In this document: positions 21,735-30,336 of the stretch, piece after piece
How positions within the stretch are numbered: position 1 is the first letter of the stretch
Layout: each line of letters begins with the position of its first letter
Notes under the pieces: generated by a model
Told to the model about the DNA's origin: nothing
Seen by the model: the letters and a program-made list of their open reading frames with translations, nothing else
Databases searched by the model: none
Virus record (IMG/VR): IMGVR_UViG_3300046675_000480
Span: 1-54,636 of that record
Strand: one strand, 5' to 3'
Length of the DNA: 54,636 bases
Source: a virus
Made by a program: the position numbers and the translations under genes

Positions 21735-22747
21735 TGGCGCTGGAGCCGGTCAACCGCACTGCCCTCGGCGCGGCCCTCAAGGCCGGCGTCGATGCGCTGT
21801 CGCTCAACCAGACCATCGAGTTCACGCTGTATCGGCGCTACGTGCTGCCGCTCGACGGCTACGTCTACTGGGTCAAGGACGCCACCGCGCCGACCCTCAA
21901 GGTGATGGGCTCGCTGCACTACTCGTCGGTGCTGCAGCAGCAGACCGACAACACCCAGCCGCTCAGCCGGGTGATCTTCACCGCCGAGAACCCGGTGCGC
22001 GACTTCGCCGAGATCGACCCGCAGACGCTCTACATGGCGACCTTCGAGGGCGTGCAGTTCGCCTTCTCGACGCTCGCCGAGCACTACCAGCAGGCCAATC
22101 TCTGGCACTACGTCGGCAACGGCAACTTCTCGGAGTACGCCAACCTCGTCGTCGATGATGTCAGCCAGCTACCGACCGAGCGCATCATCTCGAACTCGCT
22201 GCCGTCGTGGCTGGAGATGCAGAACTGGGGCCAGACGGCATGGCCGGACAATCCGCCGTTCCCGACCAATCCGCCATGGCCGGTGCTGATCCCGTTCCCG
22301 GCGATCCCGCTCTACCCGGCCTTCCTGTCGCCGATGAACCTGCACCCGCCCTACGGCACGATCAGCATCGAGCCCGACCAGACCACGGCCTACGCGCAGG
22401 CCCCGACCTTCAAGCCGAACCTGTCGAGCGACCAGCTTGCCCATGACCGCGTCATCATCACCTTCTACGGCGTGACCGACCGGCAGGTGCAGGACTTCAT
22501 CGCCGCCGTCAACCAGTACAGCCTCGACACGGCGCGCATCGGCATCGTCGGCCCCATCGCCATCGCGCGCGACGACCAGAAGGCGACCGTGCCCGAAACC
22601 CTGCTGCTGGCCGAGAAGAAGCGGGTGATCTTCGAGGTCAGTTACCTGCAGAGCGTCCAGCGCGACATCGCCCAGCAGATGATCGAGGAAGTGATCGTCC
22701 ATGTGATCGGCGTCGATGACTTCGTCGCCGAAGTGCCGTCACCGTAA
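21734..22747 (+). CDS. tail terminator/neck structural protein candidate
   Basis: The 337-residue product starts at ATG 21734. The N-terminal 170 residues are folded (ALSLNQTIEFTLYRRYVLPL). A striking Pro/Trp-rich stretch follows at about 165-210 (NPPFPTNPPWPVLIPFPAIP). The C-terminal domain, RVIITFYGVTDRQVQDFIAA to VIVHVIGVDDFVAEVPSP, has the look of a tail-terminator or tube-completion fold. Directly downstream are the sheath and tube genes. The role is inferred from context. Confidence 0.6.
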   Translation: MALEPVNRTALGAALKAGVDALSLNQTIEFTLYRRYVLPLDGYVYWVKDATAPTLKVMGSLHYSSVLQQQTDNTQPLSRVIFTAENPVRDFAEIDPQTLYMATFEGVQFAFSTLAEHYQQANLWHYVGNGNFSEYANLVVDDVSQLPTERIISNSLPSWLEMQNWGQTAWPDNPPFPTNPPWPVLIPFPAIPLYPAFLSPMNLHPPYGTISIEPDQTTAYAQAPTFKPNLSSDQLAHDRVIITFYGVTDRQVQDFIAAVNQYSLDTARIGIVGPIAIARDDQKATVPETLLLAEKKRVIFEVSYLQSVQRDIAQQMIEEVIVHVIGVDDFVAEVPSP

Positions 22748-22765
22748 CCCCAACAGGAGCAGACC

Positions 22766-23026
22766 ATGCCGCAGACCGCCGGAATCCTCGCCGTCCCCCT
22801 CGGCTACACCAAGATCACCAACATCACGCCCAGCGACACCGTGCCGGTGCCGGCGGGCACCAAGGCCATCATGGTCGAGGGCACCGGCAACCTGAGCGTG
22901 ATGATGCCGGGCGCGGCCTCGCCATTCAACATGGCTGCCGTACCCGCCTACCAAGTGATCCCGATCTCGCCGAGGCTGGTGCGCGCCAGCGGCACGACGG
23001 CGACCAACATCGTGGCGATGGGGTGA
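22766..23026 (+). CDS. small beta-rich virion protein candidate
   Basis: The 86-residue product has CAGGAG upstream. It is made of short hydrophobic strands with Gly and Pro turns (VPAGTKAIMVEGTGNLSVMM, YQVIPISPRLVRASGTTATN). The layout recalls a single beta-sandwich domain similar in feel to the small protein at 35443, though I could not align them confidently. It precedes the sheath gene. Function unknown. Confidence 0.6.
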   Translation: MPQTAGILAVPLGYTKITNITPSDTVPVPAGTKAIMVEGTGNLSVMMPGAASPFNMAAVPAYQVIPISPRLVRASGTTATNIVAMG

Positions 23027-23052
23027 TCGGCTGATCACCAGAGGGAGAACGC

Positions 23053-24702
23053 ATGTCCAATCCTATTGTCACCGTCAATGTCTCCCAGCAGATCGCCCCG
23101 TTGCCTTCTCAACTGCAGAAGACCGGCGCGATGCTGTCTCAGGGCGGCACGATCCTCGCGGTCGGCAGCACCACCTTGCTGCAGCAACCGTCGGACCTCG
23201 ACACCATCGTCGCGGCCCCGCTTGCCCTGCAGGGGCTGTCGTGGAACTCGGCCTATGGCGGGCAGGTCACCGCCACCACGACGGCCGCGCACGGCATCCC
23301 GGTCGGCCAGAAGTTCCAGACCACGATCAAGGGCTGCGTGCCCGATGCCTATAACGGGCAGGTCTGGGCCATCGCGACCGGCGCGAGCGCCTTCACCTAC
23401 TACCGCGCCACCAATCCCGGCGTGATGGTGACGGCCGGCACCTTCACGAGCGCGGCAGCCGGCGAACTGCAGGCCATGGTCAACACCTTCTTCGCGCAGG
23501 GCTACAGCCAAGGCGTCTACGTCTTGGAGCTTGGCGCGGTGTCGGTGTCGACCGCCATTGCCAATCTTCAGCAGTTCATCAACAGCAACGACCAGATGTT
23601 CTACAGCTACCTCGTGCCGCGCAACTGGGACGGCGTGGCCGACTATCTGGCGCTGCTGGCGCTGTTCGAGAGCAACATCTCGAAGACCTACTTCTTCACC
23701 ACCACCACGCTCAGCACCTATAGCCTCTACACGGCGGCCATGAAGGACGTGGTGGCGCTGGTCGAGGCCCCGCAGTACGGCGCGTGGGCGCGCGATGCCA
23801 TCACCAGCGGCGCGACCGCTGGCGGCGTCGCCACCGTCAACACGACCGTGCCGCACGGCGTCAAGCCGGGCGACGTCTTCACCTTGGCGGGCAACACGCC
23901 GGCCGCCTACAACGGCACCTTCACCGCCCAGCCCGGCACCACCGCCTCGGCGCTGGTGTTCGCCCTCGGCGGATCGCCCGGTGCGATCACCGCGCTGGGC
24001 TACCTGCAGGCCAGCGTCTACACCTCGACCGGCATCGCGGCCGGCGAGTTCACCATGGCGGCAGCATGGTGGGTGACGCTGAACTACAGCCCGTCCAACA
24101 CCAGCCGCGTGCCGCCCTACAGCTACAGCTTCCTGCTCGGCGTCACGATGTTCCCGACGCCCGGCAACCAAGTGGCGATGACCGCGCTCAAGGCGGCCGA
24201 CATCAACATCGTCGGCTTCGGTGCCGAGGGTGGCATCTCCGACACCATCCTGCTGTACGGCCACACCAAGGACGGGCGGCCGTTCAACTACTGGTATTCC
24301 GTCGACTGGATGCAGATCAACATCGACCGCGACATCGCCAACGCGATCATCAACGGGTCGAACACCACGGTGAACCCGCTCTACTACAATCAGGACGGCA
24401 TCAACCGGCTGGCCAGCGTCGCCTCGCAGACCGGCGCGCACGGCATCTCCTATGGCCTCGCCCTCGGCCGCATCGTGCTGCTCGGCCTGCCCCAGCAGCA
24501 GTTCAACGACAACCTCAACAAGGGGCTCTACGCCGGCACGCTGGTGGTCAATGCCGACCCGTTCACCAGCTATCTCGGCGCGAACCCGGCGAACTACCGC
24601 ATCGGTCTCTACGGCGGCCTGACCATGGTCTACACGCCGCTGCGCGGGTTCGAGCACATCATCTTCCAGATTGTGGTCACTGACTTCGTCGCGACGGCGT
24701 AA
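23053..24702 (+). CDS. contractile tail sheath protein (DUF3383-like)
   Basis: The 549-residue product begins MSNPIVTVNVSQQIAPLPSQ, typical of DUF3383 sheath subunits. It contains YSYSFLLGVTMFPTPGNQVA and NYWYSVDWMQINIDRDIANA and ends YTPLRGFEHIIFQIVVTDFV. The sheath polymer surrounds the tube and contracts to drive it through the envelope. Two extra modules of about 70 residues (about 62-133 and 250-322) share a pattern (GxPDAYNG or TPAAYNGTF followed by Pro-Gly) with modules in the proteins at 28613 and 31429. These probably decorate the outer surface. The ribosome site is GGGAG before ATG 23053. Confidence 0.85.
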   Translation: MSNPIVTVNVSQQIAPLPSQLQKTGAMLSQGGTILAVGSTTLLQQPSDLDTIVAAPLALQGLSWNSAYGGQVTATTTAAHGIPVGQKFQTTIKGCVPDAYNGQVWAIATGASAFTYYRATNPGVMVTAGTFTSAAAGELQAMVNTFFAQGYSQGVYVLELGAVSVSTAIANLQQFINSNDQMFYSYLVPRNWDGVADYLALLALFESNISKTYFFTTTTLSTYSLYTAAMKDVVALVEAPQYGAWARDAITSGATAGGVATVNTTVPHGVKPGDVFTLAGNTPAAYNGTFTAQPGTTASALVFALGGSPGAITALGYLQASVYTSTGIAAGEFTMAAAWWVTLNYSPSNTSRVPPYSYSFLLGVTMFPTPGNQVAMTALKAADINIVGFGAEGGISDTILLYGHTKDGRPFNYWYSVDWMQINIDRDIANAIINGSNTTVNPLYYNQDGINRLASVASQTGAHGISYGLALGRIVLLGLPQQQFNDNLNKGLYAGTLVVNADPFTSYLGANPANYRIGLYGGLTMVYTPLRGFEHIIFQIVVTDFVATA

Positions 24703-24713
24703 GGGAGACAGAC

Positions 24714-25157
24714 ATGCCCAACCCACTCGTTGCCCAAGGCTCGCTCAACCGCATCAAGGCCTCCGTGGTGTGGAACAACTTCCCCGACCTCAATGTCACG
24801 GCTCCCTACTTGGGCGCGGCGGGCATCCGGCTCGGGCTCGATGGCGGCACCACCGTCTTCCTCCCGACGATGACAGGGGCTGTCACCTCGCCCGAGCCGT
24901 ACCAGATGATCACGCTGGCCATGGCGCTCTTGAAGACCCAGCAACTGGCCGACCTCTACAAGCAGCAGATGGAGATCGACGCGCGGATCGGCGACGGCGT
25001 CGTCTATCCCGATCTCGCGGCCGGCGGCATCAACTCCTACTCGATCATCAACTGTGCCATCGAGAGCGTGCGCGAACTGAACTTCGCCGGCACCGACGCC
25101 GGCTACGAGGTCAGCGTGCGCGGCTACTACTTGGTGAACAGCAGCCTGTTCAACTGA
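24714..25157 (+). CDS. tail tube protein candidate
   Basis: The 147-residue product follows the sheath gene with AGGGAG upstream, in the order sheath, tube, chaperone expected for myoviruses. It is beta-rich (IKASVVWNNFPDLNVTAPYL, YEVSVRGYYLVNSSLFN) with one helix (MITLAMALLKTQQLADLYKQ), matching the single-domain tube fold found in phage and type VI systems. The family name (DUF3277-type) is likely but not certain. Confidence 0.75.
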   Translation: MPNPLVAQGSLNRIKASVVWNNFPDLNVTAPYLGAAGIRLGLDGGTTVFLPTMTGAVTSPEPYQMITLAMALLKTQQLADLYKQQMEIDARIGDGVVYPDLAAGGINSYSIINCAIESVRELNFAGTDAGYEVSVRGYYLVNSSLFN

Positions 25158-25162
25158 GATCA

Positions 25163-25189
25163 GGGGTTTTACGCCCACCGTAAAACCTC
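25163..25189. other. stem-loop between tube gene and tail chaperone
   Basis: GGTTTTACG (25165-25173) pairs perfectly with CGTAAAACC (25179-25187) across a 5-base loop. One G-U and one G-C pair extend it to 25163-25189. There is no T-run after it. It lies six bases after the tube stop and 36 before the chaperone ATG. A partial terminator or RNA-processing site that lowers chaperone output relative to tube would make sense. The rest of the gap holds only the ribosome site GAAGGAG. Confidence 0.6.
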
Positions 25190-25223
25190 ACCACCCCAGA
25201 CAGACAGACCGAAGGAGCGAGCC

Positions 25224-25826
25224 ATGGAGGTCAATCGCCGACTTAATCTCGTGGACGAGGTGACGAACGCCGAGACGGGCGTCACCGTCCATGTCCACTC
25301 GACGCCGATCCGGCGCGAGATTTACGACACCCACTATCTGGTCCTGACCAAGACCATCTCGCGCATGTACGAGGAGGCCATCGCCCCGGTGATGGCCGCC
25401 CGCATCGCGCTCAAGATGCTGCGCCAAGTCGCCGACGAGATGGGCGAGGACAAGCGCCAGCAGGTCGACACCCTCCTGCTCCCCGAAATCTGGCGGCTGA
25501 CCAACGCCCTCGTTCCCGACAGGGAGCAGGGCGGCTGGAAGACGCTGCCCTTTGAGTTGGCGATCAAGGACGGCCTGATCGACGAGGACGACGCCGACAT
25601 CGTCAGGAACCACATGGTTTTTTTTACTGCAGCCTCGTGGGTTCACACGAGGAAGGAATTGAAAGACCTGATCTACCCGATGCTGACCAGCGCCGCCTTC
25701 GCAGCGCGAGTCACGCCATTGAGTGCTACGGCATACATCAGTTCTTTGCCGACATCGACGTCCAGCGAGAATACTGGCGCGACGGCGACTCCTGCCTCCA
25801 CTACCTCCTCGAATGGGCCAGCCTAG
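25224..25826 (+). CDS. tail assembly chaperone, 0-frame product (G-like)
   Basis: The 200-residue product starts at ATG 25224 with GAAGGAG upstream. The N-terminal 134 residues are helical and acidic (LIDEDDADIVRNHMVFF). The frame then crosses a T8 run. Past it the reading is Ser/Thr/Pro-rich (SSLPTSTSSENTGATATPAS), as expected where the -1 frame is the real coding frame. G-type chaperones bind the tape measure during tail assembly, and a minor -1 product (GT) is common (established). Unusually, the unshifted product runs a further 66 residues rather than stopping soon after the slip site. Confidence 0.75.
   Translation: MEVNRRLNLVDEVTNAETGVTVHVHSTPIRREIYDTHYLVLTKTISRMYEEAIAPVMAARIALKMLRQVADEMGEDKRQQVDTLLLPEIWRLTNALVPDREQGGWKTLPFELAIKDGLIDEDDADIVRNHMVFFTAASWVHTRKELKDLIYPMLTSAAFAARVTPLSATAYISSLPTSTSSENTGATATPASTTSSNGPA
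25619..25652 (+). promoter_or_regulatory. putative -1 frameshift signal in tail chaperone
   Basis: T TTT TTT at 25619-25625 lies within a run of eight T, with TTT TTT as zero-frame codons. After a 7-base spacer comes a perfect 7-bp stem, CCTCGTG (25633-25639) with CACGAGG (25646-25652), and a 6-base loop. The -1 frame opens directly into the downstream reading frame ending at 25924. The run is an outlier in DNA of this GC content. Confidence 0.8.
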
Positions 25827-25924
25827 ATGGCTGGCAGCACATCTTCGGCCCCATCGTCGAGTTCGAGTACCGCTCGTCTGCCGATTATCGGCAACGCCAC
25901 ATCACTGCGTCTGGAGTGAGGTGA
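25625..25924 (+). CDS. tail chaperone frameshift extension (T part of GT)
   Basis: After a -1 slip at 25619-25625 translation continues YCSLVGSHEEGIERPDLP and then a well-formed domain (CYGIHQFFADIDVQREYWRD, YLLEWASLDGWQHIFGPIVE) to the stop at 25922-25924. The full GT product would be about 233 residues. A GTG at 25637 could start the same frame alone but has no ribosome site. The extension ends three bases before the tape-measure ATG, the usual layout. The T part recruits tube subunits in characterised phages. Confidence 0.75.
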   Translation, partial: YCSLVGSHEEGIERPDLPDADQRRLRSASHAIECYGIHQFFADIDVQREYWRDGDSCLHYLLEWASLDGWQHIFGPIVEFEYRSSADYRQRHITASGVR

Positions 25925-25927
25925 GCC

Positions 25928-27859
25928 ATGCCTGTCAATGCCAAGGCCATCGTCGACGTCGAGGTCGACGACAAGAAGTTCAAGGACTTCCAGACCTCGT
26001 TCGACAAGTTCACCAAGCAGTTGGCCAAGACCAAGGCCGACTGGCAGGCCATGCAGAAGGCGCAGAACGAGACCATCGTGCTGCAGAACAAGATGCTGGT
26101 CGGGCTCAAGCAGCAAAGCGATGCGCTGCGCACCATGGTCGGCCACGCCAAGACGATGCACGCCCACTCCGAAGGCACGCTGCGCCACTGGACGCATGTC
26201 GCCGGCCGGATGAAGGAAGGCGCGTTCCACATCATCGACATCACCCGCAAGCTCGCCTCGTGGGGCGGCCTGATCGGCGCGGCGCTCACCGGGCTCAGCC
26301 TGTTCGGCATCGGCAACGTCGCGCGCAACATCACGGGCGGGCGGGCCGGCGGCTTGGGAGCCGGCATGACGTCGGGCCAGTTGAAGGCGCTCGAATCGGC
26401 GTTCGGCGGCGGCCAGTACAACCTCGACATCGCCGGCATGGCGCAGGCGGCGGCGACCGCGCGCGAGACCAGCTACTCGCCGGCCGGCGTCGCCTACAGT
26501 CAGTTCGGCATCAACGCCAACCAGCCCGGCAACAAGGCCATCGTGCAGTTGCTCAACCGCATCCGGCGCGGCGTGCGGGCCGGCGAGTTCACGCCGGGCG
26601 AGGCGATGAACCTCTACGGCGCTGGCAACGCCGGGCTCTCCGAAGCCGGCATCCGCAGCTTCGCCAATCTCAGCGACGACGAGGCGCGCAAGCAGAGCCA
26701 CGAGGCGCTCGATACCAAGAAGTTCGACATCCCCAAGGATCAGGAGCGGGCGTGGTCGGAGTTCTACCGCTACCTGTCGGACTTCGGCACCAAGATCGAG
26801 GCCATCGTCGGCCGCCACCTGACGCCGATCCTCAAGGTGCTGGAGGAGAACGGCGAGAAGTTCCTGCACAGCCTAGAACAGTTTCTGGCAGGCGACGACT
26901 TCAAGCAGTTTCTGGAGAAGGTGCCGGGCTACATCACGCGCATCGCCGACACTCTGGGCGGTCTGGCAAGGATGCTTGAGAAGGCCCTGCACATGCTGGG
27001 CTTCATCGAGACCGCCGACGAGAAGAAGGCGCGCGAGGCGTTCCAGCAGCAGCAGGGCAAGACGCTGAACGACCTGTCGGGCCAGACCGGATGGACGCCG
27101 CTGGAGCGCCTGATGGGCGGCAAGTACGACCCCGGCAAAGGCTTCAAGGAGACGTGGGACATGCTGACCGGGGCGGCCGGCGGCGCGTGGGACTGGTACG
27201 GGAAAACCGCCCCGCCGTTCAGCAGGGACATGGGTTCGGGCGTGCTCGGCAGCCATCAGGGCGGCACCGACTACGTCAAACAGAGCGGGCTCTACAACCT
27301 CCACCAAGGCGAAGTGGTGACGTCCGCCGCCGAGGTCGAACGGCTGCGGCAGGAGAGCAACAAGTACAGCATCGAAGACGCGCTGCGCGTGATGACCGGC
27401 CACGAGTCGGGCAACCAGTACGGCATCATGGGGCCGAACGTGAAGGGCGACCGGCCCTACGGCCGCTACCAGATCATGGGCGCGAACATCCCGTCGTGGA
27501 CGAGAGAGATACTGGGCTACTCGATGTCGCCCGAGCAGTTCCTGCGCAATCCCGGCGCGCAGGACGCCGTCGGTCGCGCCAAGTTCGCCAGCTACGTCGC
27601 CAAGTACGGCTCCATCGCCGACGCCATGAGCGCGTGGGCCTCCGGCCAGCCGCTCGCCAAAGGCGCGGACACCCACGACGTGGTGTTCAAGCACTCGACC
27701 GCCGACTACGTGCGCGCCCGCCTCGCCGAACTGTCAGGCGGCCATTTCGGCGGCGGTGGCGGCGGCTTCCGGCTCGACGTCAACGACAACACGGGCGGCA
27801 ACGTCAACCTCGTGGCATCGCAGATGGGCCTGCAGCCGCTGCCCGCCTTCCCGCTCTAG
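25928..27859 (+). CDS. tape measure protein with C-terminal lytic transglycosylase domain
   Basis: The 643-residue product begins with a helical coiled-coil region (KKFKDFQTSFDKFTKQLAKT) and has a hydrophobic segment near 115-135 (LASWGGLIGAALTGLSLFGI). It ends with a soluble transglycosylase-like domain at about 480-590. This has catalytic Glu493 in MTGHESGNQYGIMG, then YGRYQIMGANIPSW and YGSIADAMSAWASGQP. It sets tail length and probably opens peptidoglycan during injection. The size is modest for a myovirus, suggesting a tail of roughly 100 nm by the usual length rule (inference). The stretch GGGGGGF near the end is a linker. Confidence 0.88.
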   Translation: MPVNAKAIVDVEVDDKKFKDFQTSFDKFTKQLAKTKADWQAMQKAQNETIVLQNKMLVGLKQQSDALRTMVGHAKTMHAHSEGTLRHWTHVAGRMKEGAFHIIDITRKLASWGGLIGAALTGLSLFGIGNVARNITGGRAGGLGAGMTSGQLKALESAFGGGQYNLDIAGMAQAAATARETSYSPAGVAYSQFGINANQPGNKAIVQLLNRIRRGVRAGEFTPGEAMNLYGAGNAGLSEAGIRSFANLSDDEARKQSHEALDTKKFDIPKDQERAWSEFYRYLSDFGTKIEAIVGRHLTPILKVLEENGEKFLHSLEQFLAGDDFKQFLEKVPGYITRIADTLGGLARMLEKALHMLGFIETADEKKAREAFQQQQGKTLNDLSGQTGWTPLERLMGGKYDPGKGFKETWDMLTGAAGGAWDWYGKTAPPFSRDMGSGVLGSHQGGTDYVKQSGLYNLHQGEVVTSAAEVERLRQESNKYSIEDALRVMTGHESGNQYGIMGPNVKGDRPYGRYQIMGANIPSWTREILGYSMSPEQFLRNPGAQDAVGRAKFASYVAKYGSIADAMSAWASGQPLAKGADTHDVVFKHSTADYVRARLAELSGGHFGGGGGGFRLDVNDNTGGNVNLVASQMGLQPLPAFPL

Positions 27860-27869
27860 GAGGTGAACC

Positions 27870-28613
27870 ATGGCGCTGAGCGCAGGACTGGTCGCCTACA
27901 AGCTGGCCTTCGAGCTATCGCCGATCATTCTGGTCGGCGGCTTCGCCGAGTTCATGCCCTATCAGGTGCTGCCGATCATCCTCGCCACCGAGGCGGTCAA
28001 TTTCCCGCTCGGCGTGCTGACGACCGGCCGGCTGCCCAGTCTCGACGACACCTTCGCCAGTTTTCAGGTGATGCCGGGCTCGACCCTGATCGAGCAGGAG
28101 ATCGCCAAGTACCCGTTCGCCAACCAGACCGTGGCGGCCAACGCCACCATCCAGCAGCCGCTGCGCATCGCCTACCAGATGACCGCGCCCGCGCGCGGCC
28201 GGCTCGGCATGTGGACGAAGCTCGCCAAGATCATGCTGCTGCAGAACATCCTCGAACGGCACAACCTGACGGGCGGCACCTACAGCCTGATCACGCCGGC
28301 CTTCATCTACACCAACTGCGTGATGAAAAGCATGCGCGACTCCTCGTCCGGCGTGACCAAACAGGTGCAGAACCAGTGGGTGCTGGAGTTCGAGAAGCCG
28401 CTGCTCACGGTCGACGACGCGCTGACCCAGCAGAACCGCCTCAACCAAGTGCTCGACGGCATCAACTCGGGCCAGCGCACCACCGGCCCCGTGCTCACCA
28501 CCGGCATCGGCAATTCGCCGATCTCGGCCACTCCCCCCGGCTCGGGCGCGGTGGTGCCCGCCAGCGTCAACACAGGAGCCGGCACGGGCGGCGGCGTCCC
28601 CGGAAACCCCTGA
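27870..28613 (+). CDS. tail/baseplate protein of unknown type
   Basis: The 247-residue product has AGGAGG upstream. It is Ala/Leu-rich in the first half (LVAYKLAFELSPIILVGGFA), where hydrophobic stretches are probably buried rather than membrane-spanning. The C-terminal 45 residues are Gly/Pro/Thr-rich and disordered. It lies between tape measure and baseplate hub, the position of distal tail or tube-cap proteins. The stop overlaps the next ATG. No named family recognised. Confidence 0.65.
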   Translation: MALSAGLVAYKLAFELSPIILVGGFAEFMPYQVLPIILATEAVNFPLGVLTTGRLPSLDDTFASFQVMPGSTLIEQEIAKYPFANQTVAANATIQQPLRIAYQMTAPARGRLGMWTKLAKIMLLQNILERHNLTGGTYSLITPAFIYTNCVMKSMRDSSSGVTKQVQNQWVLEFEKPLLTVDDALTQQNRLNQVLDGINSGQRTTGPVLTTGIGNSPISATPPGSGAVVPASVNTGAGTGGGVPGNP

Positions 28614-29113
28614 TGCCCACCACCTACTTCCCTTTCACCCCGGCCCCGGTCGGCCCGCCCTACCTGTTCCAGCCGACGCTCGACGGCCAGAGCCATGCCG
28701 CGCGCGTCTACTGGAACTGGTTCGGCCAGCGCTGGTACATCGCGCTCACCGCCGTCGGCGGCGCGCTGGTGTTCAATCAGGCGCTGGTCGGCTCCTCGCC
28801 GGCCGTCAACATCCAGAGCCTCGCATGGCTCAACGGCACGGTGACGCTGATCGCCGCCGCGCCGCACGCCTTCGCCATCGGCCAGACCATCGACCTCACG
28901 ATGCGCGACTGCGCGCCCGACGCCTACAACGGCATCTTCCGGGCGCTGGTGATCGACGCGGTGACGATCACCTACCCGCTCGCCGAGAACCCCGGCGACA
29001 CCACCGCGCTCGGACAGGGCAGCTACGACATCAACCTCGCCGGCCGCTACTTCCGCGATTCAACGCTGGTGTTCCGCCAAGGCACCCAGCAATTCGAGGT
29101 GTTCTCGCCATGA
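28613..29113 (+). CDS. small baseplate protein carrying the shared AYNG beta-module
   Basis: The 166-residue product starts at ATG 28613 in TGATGC. Residues 1-65 (YWNWFGQRWYIALTAVGGAL) form a small domain. Residues about 66-138 are a copy of the module found twice in the sheath and twice in the J-like protein, with PHAFAIGQTIDLTMRDCAPD followed by AYNGIF and NPGDTTALGQG. That points to an exposed ornament domain on the tail. Its stop overlaps the hub ATG. Confidence 0.65.
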   Translation: MPTTYFPFTPAPVGPPYLFQPTLDGQSHAARVYWNWFGQRWYIALTAVGGALVFNQALVGSSPAVNIQSLAWLNGTVTLIAAAPHAFAIGQTIDLTMRDCAPDAYNGIFRALVIDAVTITYPLAENPGDTTALGQGSYDINLAGRYFRDSTLVFRQGTQQFEVFSP

Positions 29114-30333
29114 GCCGCTACTACGGTATCCGCCTGTTCAAGGTCGTCGATGGCGTCGAGGAGCGCTTCGTGCCCGAGTCGATGAAGGCGCTCGCCGATC
29201 AGGAAAGCTATTTCAGCTACTACAGCGTCATCAACGGCAAGAACAACGGCTCAGCGCTCGATGTCTACATGGACGTCATCGCCCACACGCTGGCACAGCC
29301 CCGTCAGGGCTCGATGGTGCGCGTCTTCGGCGTCAGCAAGTCCGACATCGCGCAGTTCACCTACCTCACCCAGATCAACATCGAGGTCCATGCCGGGATG
29401 AACCAGCCCGGCCTGCCGCTCAGCAAGCAGTTCACGCCCGACCTGCTGCTGCGCGGCAGCGTGTTCGCCGCCTCGGGCAACTGGGAAGGCACCAACATGT
29501 CGCTCGATCTGGCGTGCGTGCCGCTGTTCGGGCTCGGCCCGGAAGCCGACCAGACCGTGCAGGACAGCCGCCGGCTGATGCTGCAATGGCCGCGCGGCGA
29601 GAATCTGAAGTCCGCCATCCAAGCGATGCTCGATGCGACCTACGCCAAGTCGCCGACCAACCCGAACGGCTACAACGTCGAAATCTACATCAGCGACCAA
29701 CTGATCTCGAAGGGCGGCGACACCGAGTACGCCGCCAACCTCTCGGGCATGGCCAAAAAAATCAAGGAGATGACGACCACGCGCTCGGAGTTCAAAGGGC
29801 TGAAGACGGTCGACGGCGAGGACTATCCCGGCGTCGACTTCAAGGTCGTCAACAAGACCATCACGGTGTTCGACAATACCGTCGACATCCCGACCCGCCA
29901 GCACGACTCGAAGAAGCCGATCCTGATCCAGTTTCAGGACATGATCGGCCAGCCGACATGGAAGTCGGCGGTGCTGCTCAGCTTCAAGACCGTGCTGCGC
30001 GCCGACATCGAGGTCAACGACTTCGTCAAGCTGCCGACATGGCTTGGCCCGCCCTACGTGCTCAACCCGCCCAACCAAGGCCAGCAGGGTGCGCCCAACA
30101 CGCCGACCGGCGTCGGCCTGCCCAGCCGCAACGCCAACGCCTTCGAGGGCACCTACCAGATACTCGAAGTCCACCACAATGCCAGCTTCCGGCAAGCCGA
30201 CGGGCGCTCGTGGATCACCAGCTTCGATGCCGCCTACAAGGGCCGCCCGGCGCAGGTCGCCAGCGGCAACCCAGTGCCACTTTTCGGCAGCGGCAGCACC
30301 GCGCAGCCGCAAAGTCCCTCGAACAATCCCTGA
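29110..30333 (+). CDS. baseplate hub protein (gp44/gpD-like)
   Basis: The 407-residue product starts at ATG 29110 (ATGA overlap). It has several beta domains: RYYGIRLFKVVDGVEERFVP, HTLAQPRQGSMVRVFGVSKS, a middle region with IYISDQLISKGGDTEYAANL, and a C-terminal part with EVNDFVKLPTWLGPPYVLNP and GTYQILEVHHNASF. The arrangement suits a hub protein that connects tube and spike, and the spike gene is next. Function from context and fold impression. Confidence 0.7.
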   Translation: MSRYYGIRLFKVVDGVEERFVPESMKALADQESYFSYYSVINGKNNGSALDVYMDVIAHTLAQPRQGSMVRVFGVSKSDIAQFTYLTQINIEVHAGMNQPGLPLSKQFTPDLLLRGSVFAASGNWEGTNMSLDLACVPLFGLGPEADQTVQDSRRLMLQWPRGENLKSAIQAMLDATYAKSPTNPNGYNVEIYISDQLISKGGDTEYAANLSGMAKKIKEMTTTRSEFKGLKTVDGEDYPGVDFKVVNKTITVFDNTVDIPTRQHDSKKPILIQFQDMIGQPTWKSAVLLSFKTVLRADIEVNDFVKLPTWLGPPYVLNPPNQGQQGAPNTPTGVGLPSRNANAFEGTYQILEVHHNASFRQADGRSWITSFDAAYKGRPAQVASGNPVPLFGSGSTAQPQSPSNNP

Positions 30334-30336
30334 CCC

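Noticed and set aside
25618-25625. T8 run as a homopolymer error
   Set aside because: Position in the tail chaperone gene, heptamer phase and downstream stem fit a known frameshift arrangement.
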